64,000 bases of DNA from Eupeodes corollae (Eukaryota > Arthropoda > Insecta > Diptera > Syrphidae), in NCBI RefSeq assembly GCF_945859685.1, contig NC_079147.1:17525289-17589288 (forward strand), in the 5' to 3' direction. A program made the translations under genes and the position numbers. Below the pieces are notes generated by a model. The model worked only from the letters and a program-made list of their open reading frames with translations, ran no database searches and had not been told where the DNA came from. Shown here piece by piece: positions 13,601-25,600 of this stretch (position 1 is its first letter; each line of letters begins with the position of its first letter).

Positions 13601-16600
13601 CAATAAACGCAGATTAATCCTTTGCTAATTAAGAAACGTTTCATTATCTCAAGTATATTACTCTTATTTTTTTCAATTTGAATGTAATTTTGTATCTTTT
13701 TGTGTATAATTTTCATTGTTATTTTCTCTTTTGTGCCATAAGACAAATATAATTGATTTTTAAACAAGTTAATTGGTTTTTCGGTCATAAAAATGTGCAG
13801 TGACTCGTCTTCTATTGCACTATGTATGGTTGCACCAGTTGATATAGCATCAACATTATTTTCTTGTACGGTTGAACCTGTTATAATAACATCTTCGTTA
13901 TTTCCACATTGCTGATCATTAGAGTTTAATTCATTATTAAAAATTTCGGCAAAATAGACTTCTTCGTCAAGATCTGAAATTTGTTTTACGTTTTCATTTT
14001 CGAAATTGTTTTCTAAAGCAACTTCTTCGTTAGGTTCAGAATGACAATTTTGAATTTGATCGATAAACCTGCTAAGTCCGTCCGCTACACAATTTTCTTT
14101 CCCTTTTAGGTACTCGATATTGAAGTCGTACTCATTTAACATAATTTTCCAACGCTGTAGCTTCATGTTTGGCACTTTAATCCCACTCAACCATACAAGT
14201 GGTTTATGGTCCGTTTTCACCGTAAACTTCCTTCCATATAAATATGTCCTAAAGTACTTCACTGACCATACAACTGCAAGGAGCTCTTTCTCGATTGTCG
14301 AGTAATGGAGCTCATGTCTATTAAGTGTGCGTGAAGCATAGCAGATGGGATGGCCATTTTGACTCAACACTGCTCCAAGAGCATAATTGGACGCGTCAGT
14401 GGTAAGGACAAATGGTTTATTGAAGTCTGGACTTTTAAGAATAGGATCGGAAGTGAGCAACGTTTTTAAATTTTGAAATGCTTTTATGTACTTTGGATCG
14501 GATATATTCAATTTTTCAGTTTTTTTAAGATATTTTATCATTGGGTGGGCTACCTTTGCATAATCTTTTATGAATTTCCGGTAGTACCCAGTAATTCCCA
14601 AAAATTGCTTAATGCCTTTGATGTTGTTTGGTATTTGCATTTCTACAATGGATTTAACTTTGTTGGGGTCCGGTTTGATACCGTCACTAGCAACAACATG
14701 TCCTAAATAAGATGTCGACAACTCCGCAAAACGGCATTTGTTAATTTGAACTTTCAAGTTGTAATCCTTCAAGACTTGAAGTATTTTTCTGAGAGCTTGC
14801 AGATGCTCTTGAAAACTTGTAGAAAAAATCAAGATGTCATCCAGATAAACAACACAAATTAAATTTATGAAATCTTTGAGGATGTGGTTCATCAAACGTT
14901 GGAACGTCTTGGGAGCGTTTTTGAGACCAAAAGGCATCCTTAAGAATTCATAGTGACCCCTTTTTGTCGAAAAAGCTGTCTTAGCTCTATCGCGCGGGTC
15001 AACTTCAATTTGATGGAAGCCTTTTACGAGGTCTATGACAGAAAAATAATTGCATTTGCCTAGCTTGTCAAAAATTTCGTCTGAACCAATCATAGGAAAA
15101 CCATCATCGATTGTTTGCTCATTAAGCTTCCTATAATCGATTACAATTCGCCATTGTTTCTTTCCATCGTAATCGTCCTTCTTAGGAACGACCCAAATTG
15201 GCGAATTGTAGGGACTATGGCTGGGTACAATTATCCTCTGTCTAAGCATCTCATTTATTTGCCGATCGACTTCCTCTGTGTGAATTTCTGGATAGCGATA
15301 GAGTTTGCTATAAATCGGAATTTCGTTTTTTGTTTTTATTTGGTGCCTGATTTCGTTAGTAAACGTAAGGTCGTCACCTTCCTTATAAAAAATTGATTTA
15401 AAAGAGCGGAGCAAAGATTTAAGGCTAGAAGCATCATTTGAACTTAAATGTTTTGCCAAAATTTTATCGTTTATATCTGAATCGAAAGCTTCGCTACAGA
15501 AGACATTAAATGAATTGTCTTCAAAACAGTTGTTAGCATAAACTTCTTCTTCTTCATTAAAAAATATTGGGATTCTTGCAGACTCAGTTTTAAGAACACG
15601 ATTTTTATAATCAATCACCGGGTTCAGATCAATGAGGATGTTATTACCTATCAAGCCATTAAAGTAATCATGGAACTGGTATTCAATAAAATTAACGAAT
15701 TTTTTCGATTCATTAAATTCTTTGAAGAGAGGGATACGGTATTCTTTATTTGTTTGAACATTGCGGTTAAGTACTTTGAGAGTATGTATATTAGAAGGAA
15801 TTTCCCACTTTGGATCACATAAGTTTTTATTTATAATGCTGTACTCTGCACCGCAATCGATTATAAACCTTAAAGGTTTAATGTTATTTTGAAATACTAG
15901 ATAGGGTAGTTGTTTCTTTGACCACCTGAAAAATTTTGACGGTTGTCAGAATGGTCATTATTATTTTGCATGTCTTCGTTTAGCGTAATGTCCATAGATT
16001 CCGTGCTGTTGGGCTGTCTATTCCTATTAGAGTTTCGCGATTGACCACTAGTCGTATGGCTATTGTTTTGTCGTGATTGATAGATGTTATTGTTATGGTT
16101 ATTGTAACTTTGACGTGATTGCCCACTGTAATTGGAGCTGTTATTTTGTCGTGATTGGCCTCTGTTATTATAGTTGTTATATGGACGTGACTGCCCGCCC
16201 TGATTATTGTTATTGTATTGACGTGATGCTCTTGAATCAGAAAAAGAATTATTATGACTTGACGAACCCCGATCGGTAAAATTATTAACCTGCCTGTTTT
16301 GACCATAGGACCTGTAGTTCTGATTTGAATTATATTGAGGCCTACGTATTTCACCAAAATGAGTATTAGATCCTAACCGTTGATGATTGATTTCAACAAT
16401 GATTTTGAAAGCATCGGTCAAGGACTTAGGATTCCGACTTAGTATAATAGACTTTGTTGGTTCAGGTAAATTATTTTTAAATGCTTGAAGAGCAATCCTG
16501 TTATTTGATTCAATAATCGCACTTATATCACTGTTATTGTTTTCAAGAAAATAAACACCATTAATTCTACTAAGCAAATTATTTATCCTATGATAATAAT

Positions 16601-19600
16601 CTTCAATGTTTGTTGAAACTCTTGTTGTTCGAATACTATCTAATAATTTTTCCACAGACAACCTCTCACCAAAATTATTTTTCAAAATTGTTTTAATTTC
16701 AGACCAATTATTTTGTCTACCATGTCTTTGTAGTTGACACTTGGCCTTTCCTACTACTTTGTCCTTTATGTATCCTAAGAGAAGGTTCTTTGCAGAATCT
16801 TCAAATGATTCTATTGTTGACATAAGAGAATCTACCCTGTCCAGGAAATATAATTAATTTGTATTGTTACCATCAAATTCAGGAATCTTAGTAATAAATT
16901 CTAAAGTTAACTTAAATTTATCCACAGGATCTATGATTGCCATCGTTAAGGTTTCCAAAATTAAAGTTGGGACTACGTAAAGGTACTCACTCGTAAATTT
17001 TTCAACTGCAATTATTCGACTTTCCTTCCTTGTGAGCCGCTTCCAATTAAGGCGGTTACAGATGATTCACTTCGAATTGTTGTACTTTTTATTTATATTT
17101 TTTTTATGTTTTATAATTGTTTTTTTTTTTTTTTTTTTGTCTTTTTTTGTTCGTATTAATTTTGATTTTTTTTTTAAGATGATAACAGAATTGTTTTTAT
17201 GTTTCTAATGCGGTAGAAGCGTTTTATTTAGTTGGGTGCTGGAATTTTTGTTAAGTACAGTTTTTCCTGTTCTTCACTTGTATATTTTTAACTTCCCATA
17301 GGAAGTTATTGTAATGGGTCCGATTTGTCAAATTGAAAATTTTGACATTTCTCGACGTTTCAAGGTCCCTAGAGTCGAAATAAAAGATTTTTAGAAAGAT
17401 GTCTGTGCGTGCGTGTGTACGTACGTTTGTACGTCCGTACGTCCGTACGTCCGTACGTCCGTACGTTCGCGACGTTTTTTTCGTTGTCCATAGCTCAAGA
17501 ACCAGAAGAGATATCGACTTCAAATAAATTTTGTTATACAGATAATAAGGCAGAAAGATGCAGAAAGGGCTCTCAAGAAAATTGCGTGGGTGGTTTTTTT
17601 ACTATAGCAGTTTGAAAAAATGGTGAAAATTTTGGTTAACCCTAAATATCTTACGAACCAAAAACGCTAAAGACTTGAATTAAATTTTATATAATAGATT
17701 GTAACATGATGCCAAACAGGTATATTTTTTGAAAAAAAATCAATATAACGGTTTTTTTTTTAAATCAATAAAACTGAAAAAAAAAAATTTGTCACCTCCA
17801 AAATTTTACGACTGAAATATGATTTTATCTCTAAAACAATTTTGTGCAACGAAGAACAATGTTTTTGACATCTGATGAAATTTTGAGAAAAATCTAATTG
17901 ACAGTTTTTTTATAAAAAATAAAAATCTAAAAAAAAACATTACTCAAAGTTCGTAAAAATTGAATATCGATTTAAATATCTTTTCAAAAACTTGAAATTA
18001 AGGCTTCAATTTTATTTTATCTTATAAGAAATATTGTTTTCAACATTCTGAAAAATTTTGAGAAAAATCGAATTGACAGTTTTTTTTACAAAAAATAAAA
18101 ACCTAAAAAAAAAATTTATAAAATTTGGTAAAAATTGATTTTCGACTCGAATATCTTTTCAAAACTTTGAGATATTGGCTTTAATTTACTTTTATCTTTC
18201 AAATAATTTTGTTGTCAACATACAATTAAAGTTTGAAAAAAATCGAATTGACAGTTTTTTTTACAAAAAATAAAAACCTAAACAAAAAATTTATAAAAGT
18301 TGGTAAAAATTGATTTTCGACTCAAATATCTTTTCAAAACTTTGAGATATTGGCTTTTATTTACTTTTATCTTTCAAAAAATCTTGTTGTCAATATTCAG
18401 TTAAAGTTTTAAAAAAATCGAATTGACAGTTTTTTTACATAAAATAAAAACCTAAAAAAAAAATTTATAAAAGTTGGTAAAAATTGATTTTCGACTCAAA
18501 TATCTTTTCAAAACTTTGAGATATTGGCTTTAATTATCTTTTATCTTTCAAAAAATCTTGTTGTCAACAAACAATTAAAGTTTGAAAAAAATCGAATTGA
18601 CAGTTTTTTTACAAAAAATAAAAACCTAAAAAAAATAATTTATAAAAGTTGGTAAAAATTGATTTTCGACTCAAATATCTTTTCAAAACTTTGAGATATT
18701 GGCTTTAATTTACTTTTATCTTTCAAAAAATCTTGCTGTCAACATTCAATTAAAGTTTGAAAAAATCGAATTGACAGTTTTTTTTACAAAAAATAAAAAC
18801 CTAAAAAAAATGTATAAAAGTTGGTAAAAATTTATTTTCGACTCAAATATCTCTTTAAAAATTTTTAGTATTGGCTTGAAAGTAATTTTATCTCATAAGA
18901 AATATTGTTGGTAAAATTTTTAAAAAATCGAATTGACAGTTTTTTTTTACAAAAAATAAAACTCTAAAATAAAAACAATACTAAAACTTGGTAAAAATTT
19001 ACTTTCGGCTCAAATAGCTTTTCAAAACTTAAAAATATTGGCTTGAAACTTATTTTATTTCACAAAAAATATTGTTTTCGATATTCAGTAATTTTAATAT
19101 AAAAATCCAACAGTCCGTTTTTTCATATAAAAAATAAAATCTACAAAAAGAGTACCCAAATTTGGTAAAAATTGATACGAGTACATAAAGACAAACTTTT
19201 AAGCAAGACATCGACAGACGGGATGGGAAGTTATCAGTGTGGGTCGCATCCCAGTCTCTTTTTGTTTTATTGTTTCATGTTTACGCTTTTGTATAATTTT
19301 ATTCAACTTAAATTTTTTTCAGAACTTACTATTTGGATTATAGTTTATGTTTAAGGGATTTTCAAAAAGATTTCCACAGCGTAACTTAAATAATATGTGC
19401 ACGTGATTTATTATTTTTTTGGATGGATTTTTTTTATAGTTATTCCTAGCTTTTTTTTTCCGACTGCGCCAATTATATGTGTTTTATTTAAACACAGGAA
19501 AACACACTTTTTTCTTAACAGTACTTTATTTGTTACATTAGTTGTTTATTACATTTAATTTTAATTATTAACAACGTGTTAACAGGACGGAATACAGAAA

Positions 19601-22600
19601 TAGACAGACTGACTATTATAATATGTTTGGGTGACCACTCTAAACGAAGCTGAATATAGCTTAACAAAAGAACTGGACTTGAAAGCTTCACTTAATCCCT
19701 AAGCGTCATTTAGTTGCTAGGCAAGACGACCAATCATGATCTCCAGCTTTATCTTTGCAGAAGATGAAGTTGGAGAGATTTAAAAGACTAAGTACTCGTA
19801 TAAGCACACTTGTTTTTGCTAGACAAAAACGAGTGTGGTGAAAGCTTAGATTTATGGTGTACTCACTAAGGGAGATAATGAAGTACTTTTATTATGTAAC
19901 ACCTCCCCCACTTAATTGTTTTTGGTCCCCAAAGACATTATTTACAAAAAGTTTTTTATTCAATAATTTAATTTTTGAGTTCTTTGTTATCATACAATTA
20001 ATTTTTATAATCAAAGTCGTTACTTTTACAATTATACAAATATAAATTAATAAGTTTATTTTAAATTAAAAACACAAAATTCTTGTATACAAAATGTATG
20101 TATATAACTTATATAATTAGTTACATTTAACAAAAAAAATCAACTCAATTCTTATTTGCATCAATAATTACAGTTTCTACTTTTATTTTATAAGTAACGA
20201 GTAATAAAGGTTAAATACCTACTATCAAATGTTTTTTTTTTCTATATTGTCCGGTCCCGTTGTTTACACTCTGTAATTTGTATGATTTAATACATTTAAC
20301 ATATTTAGATAACAATAACATAATAAATCTTATAATACTAATATTATTACCTTCCTGGCCAGGGTAATATGTTCTTTTTTACTAACTTAACTTAACTTAA
20401 CTTAGGTATAATTAACTAGTATCGCAAAACCATAACTACTGAAAATCTTTATTGAACCATGAAAGTTTAAACGCTGAATACTGCCCCAACTCGATACACG
20501 AAACTAACGAGTTCATCGAGGGAACACACTCATTAATGGATTTGAACGCTTTCATCAAAATGTCAACAAAAGAAAATGGCAACCAACTTTTTTTTTCTTT
20601 CCGTTTCGTTCCTCCTTATTTTACCGTATTTCTGTATTTAAAACAAAGTTCAACGGTGTATTGTCTGATGTCTGGTGGAAAAATTATATTTAAATATCGA
20701 AATTATTATAAATGAGGGTCTCAAAGTACAAGAAAACAACAAAACAAGGAAAATAAAACTATATTTTGATAGAACAAAAAGAAATATTATGAATATCGTA
20801 CGGAGATTTAAAAAAAAAATAATGAGTTATAGTGTAAGGTAATATAAATGTGAATTGTTGAAATTTAAAGTTTTAATATTTTATCTATGCGTTTATTTAA
20901 GTGAAAACAAATTGGTGTCTGAATGCAAAATATAATTATCGCAATTTATTGAATATATGAAAATAGTATTCTTAAGGTTTTGAAAAAAGTAAATGAAATT
21001 TTATCGCGAATATTGTTGAATTTCAAAGTGTTTTACACCTACCTACATATATATGTGTGTAGTGTATATCTCTCTGAAAAAAAAAAAAATGCATCAAGTG
21101 CAAATGCGAAATCTAACTACGGCGAAAGCGAATTGGTGAATTTTAGAGTTATATGTTTTGATATTTGTATCTACGTTTAAGTTGTTTTTTATAGTATTTT
21201 GTATTTCGTTTTGTTGAAGTATCTGTCACATAGTTTCCTGCAGCTGTAAAGTTAGTTAATTTTTTATATTTTGGTTTACATTTTACAATAGTTCTGTTTT
21301 GAACCAACTCTGGACATTGTTCGGATTTGTGATTAAGTGGTATGTGTTTATTTCTTTTACCTATTGCTATTTCCTTTTTTTGTTTGTAAACATTTACTAA
21401 CCGTTCGATCTCTTCCTTACTGATGTTCTTAGAAATAAAATCAATTGGTTTGAGTTTTGTAGTCGTATGTATGGTGTTATTGTAGATGTTTAAAATCTTG
21501 AATATTTTTTCGTTTAAATCAGAACTGTCCTTGCTGGCAGCAAGTATTCGGAGATGCTCGTTCAGTGTTCCGTGCAATCTCTCAATGTCGGCATTACCGG
21601 TTTTGATTGATGCCGTGGTCTTGTGGAAAGTTATATCATTTTCCTTTAAAAATTGCTCTACAGCCGAATGCAAGATACATGTTTCACCATCCGAGACAAT
21701 TTTGTTGGGTTTGCCTAAAAACTGAATCCTCTGTTTTATTGCGTTTAAGATGGCTATCCAATTCCTGTCTTCTAAGGGATGAATCGTAGCGTATTTTGAA
21801 AATTTATCTATGGTAGTAAAGTACATTTTACCTCGCTCTGGAAACCAGATATCGACATGAAGAATGTCATTAATATGATGAGGACTTTCTGACACCTGTA
21901 ATGGTATTTGCATTGGACGTCGATCATGCTTGGCCACATTACAAATATCACAGTTGTTGATAAATTTTTGAATTTCTATTTGAAGTTTCGGATAGAAATA
22001 TACTTTTTTTAACTCGCAGAAAATCTCATTTATCCCTCTGTGATTTTTGCTATGGTGTTCATTTTTAATTATTGTTAGCATTTCGTTTTTGTCTGTAATG
22101 TCTTTAAGTCTTGATGTTGATCTAAGGATCTTAAGGTTTGTATTTGATGAAAAATATTTTACGTATAAATTTTGAAATTCAAGGAAAAGTGTTAAATCTT
22201 CGCAATAAACGCAGATTAATCCTTTGCTAATTAAGAAACGTTTCATTATCTCAAGTATATTACTCTTATTTTTTTCAATTTGAATGTAATTTTGTATCTT
22301 TTTGTGTATAATTTTCATTGTTATTTTCTCTTTTGTGCCATAAGACAAATATAATTGATTTTTAAACAAGTTAATTGGTTTTTCGGTCATAAAAATGTGC
22401 AGTGACTCGTCTTCTATTGCACTATGTATGGTTGCACCAGTTGATATAGCATCAACATTATTTTCTTGTACGGTTGAACCTGTTATAATAACATCTTCGT
22501 TATTTCCACATTGCTGATCATTAGAGTTTAATTCATTATTAAAAATTTCGGCAAAATAGACTTCTTCGTCAAGATCTGAAATTTGTTTTACGTTTTCATT

Positions 22601-25600
22601 TTCGAAATTGTTTTCTAAAGCAACTTCTTCGTTAGGTTCAGAATGACAATTTTGAATTTGATCGATAAACCTGCTAAGTCCGTCCGCTACACAATTTTCT
22701 TTCCCTTTTAGGTACTCGATATTGAAGTCGTACTCATTTAACATAATTTTCCAACGCTGTAGCTTCATGTTTGGCACTTTAATCCCACTCAACCATACAA
22801 GTGGTTTATGGTCCGTTTTCACCGTAAACTTCCTTCCATATAAATATGTCCTAAAGTACTTCACTGACCATACAACTGCAAGGAGCTCTTTCTCGATTGT
22901 CGAGTAATGGAGCTCATGTCTATTAAGTGTGCGTGAAGCATAGCAGATGGGATGGCCATTTTGACTCAACACTGCTCCAAGAGCATAATTGGACGCGTCA
23001 GTGGTAAGGACAAATGGTTTATTGAAGTCTGGACTTTTAAGAATAGGATCGGAAGTGAGCAACGTTTTTAAATTTTGAAATGCTTTTATGTACTTTGGAT
23101 CGGATATATTCAATTTTTCAGTTTTTTTAAGATATTTTATCATTGGGTGGGCTACCTTTGCATAATCTTTTATGAATTTCCGGTAGTACCCAGTAATTCC
23201 CAAAAATTGCTTAATGCCTTTGATGTTGTTTGGTATTTGCATTTCTACAATGGATTTAACTTTGTTGGGGTCCGGTTTGATACCGTCACTAGCAACAACA
23301 TGTCCTAAATAAGATGTCGACAACTCCGCAAAACGGCATTTGTTAATTTGAACTTTCAAGTTGTAATCCTTCAAGACTTGAAGTATTTTTCTGAGAGCTT
23401 GCAGATGCTCTTGAAAACTTGTAGAAAAAATCAAGATGTCATCCAGATAAACAACACAAATTAAATTTATGAAATCTTTGAGGATGTGGTTCATCAAACG
23501 TTGGAACGTCTTGGGAGCGTTTTTGAGACCAAAAGGCATCCTTAAGAATTCATAGTGACCCCTTTTTGTCGAAAAAGCTGTCTTAGCTCTATCGCGCGGG
23601 TCAACTTCAATTTGATGGAAGCCTTTTACGAGGTCTATGACAGAAAAATAATTGCATTTGCCTAGCTTGTCAAAAATTTCGTCTGAACCAATCATAGGAA
23701 AACCATCATCGATTGTTTGCTCATTAAGCTTCCTATAATCGATTACAATTCGCCATTGTTTCTTTCCATCGTAATCGTCCTTCTTAGGAACGACCCAAAT
23801 TGGCGAATTGTAGGGACTATGGCTGGGTACAATTATCCTCTGTCTAAGCATCTCATTTATTTGCCGATCGACTTCCTCTGTGTGAATTTCTGGATAGCGA
23901 TAGAGTTTGCTATAAATCGGAATTTCGTTTTTTGTTTTTATTTGGTGCCTGATTTCGTTAGTAAACGTAAGGTCGTCACCTTCCTTATAAAAAATTGATT
24001 TAAAAGAGCGGAGCAAAGATTTAAGGCTAGAAGCATCATTTGAACTTAAATGTTTTGCCAAAATTTTATCGTTTATATCTGAATCGAAAGCTTCGCTACA
24101 GAAGACATTAAATGAATTGTCTTCAAAACAGTTGTTAGCATAAACTTCTTCTTCTTCATTAAAAAATATTGGGATTCTTGCAGACTCAGTTTTAAGAACA
24201 CGATTTTTATAATCAATCACCGGGTTCAGATCAATGAGGATGTTATTACCTATCAAGCCATTAAAGTAATCATGGAACTGGTATTCAATAAAATTAACGA
24301 ATTTTTTCGATTCATTAAATTCTTTGAAGAGAGGGATACGGTATTCTTTATTTGTTTGAACATTGCGGTTAAGTACTTTGAGAGTATGTATATTAGAAGG
24401 AATTTCCCACTTTGGATCACATAAGTTTTTATTTATAATGCTGTACTCTGCACCGCAATCGATTATAAACCTTAAAGGTTTAATGTTATTTTGAAATACT
24501 AGATAGGGTAGTTGTTTCTTTGACCACCTGAAAAATTTTGACGGTTGTCAGAATGGTCATTATTATTTTGCATGTCTTCGTTTAGCGTAATGTCCATAGA
24601 TTCCGTGCTGTTGGGCTGTCTATTCCTATTAGAGTTTCGCGATTGACCACTAGTCGTATGGCTATTGTTTTGTCGTGATTGATAGATGTTATTGTTATGG
24701 TTATTGTAACTTTGACGTGATTGCCCACTGTAATTGGAGCTGTTATTTTGTCGTGATTGGCCTCTGTTATTATAGTTGTTATATGGACGTGACTGCCCGC
24801 CCTGATTATTGTTATTGTATTGACGTGATGCTCTTGAATCAGAAAAAGAATTATTATGACTTGACGAACCCCGATCGGTAAAATTATTAACCTGCCTGTT
24901 TTGACCATAGGACCTGTAGTTCTGATTTGAATTATATTGAGGCCTACCTATTTCACCAAAATGAGTATTAGATCCTAACCGTTGATGATTGATTTCAACA
25001 ATGATTTTGAAAGCATCGGTCAAGGACTTAGGATTCCGACTTAGTATAATAGACTTTGTTGGTTCAGGTAAATTATTTTTAAATGCTTGAAGAGCAATCC
25101 TGTTATTTGATTCAATAATCGCACTTATATCACTGTTATTGTTTTCAAGAAAATAAACACCATTAATTCTACTAAGCAAATTATTTATCCTATGATAATA
25201 ATCTTCAATGTTTGTTGAAACTCTTGTTGTTCGAATACTATCTAATAATTTTTCCACAGACAACCTCTCACCAAAATTATTTTTCAAAATTGTTTTAATT
25301 TCAGACCAATTATTTTGTCTACCATGTCTTTGTAGTTGACACTTGGCCTTTCCTACTACTTTGTCCTTTATGTATCCTAAGAGAAGGTTCTTTGCAGAAT
25401 CTTCAAATGATTCTATTGTTGACATAAGAGAATCTACCCTGTCCAGGAAATATAATAAATTTGTATTGTTACCATCAAATTCAGGAATCTTAGTAATAAA
25501 TTCTAAAGTTAACTTAAATTTATCCACAGGATCTATGATTGCCATCGTTAAGGTTTCCAAAATTAAAGTTGGGACTACGTAAAGGTACTCACTCGTAAAT

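Noticed and set aside
13005..15396. plus-strand open frames over pol
   Set aside because: Shadows of the well-supported minus-strand pol gene.
17830..19170. CRISPR-like array
   Set aside because: Direct ~175-bp tandem repeats without unique spacers, in a eukaryotic mobile element.
17290..19263. MITE with terminal inverted repeats and a 5-bp TTTTT duplication
   Set aside because: The inverse repeat is 26 bp inside the 3' end and followed by a hairpin; a T-run duplication is indistinguishable from a T-rich target, so the Helentron model explains more.
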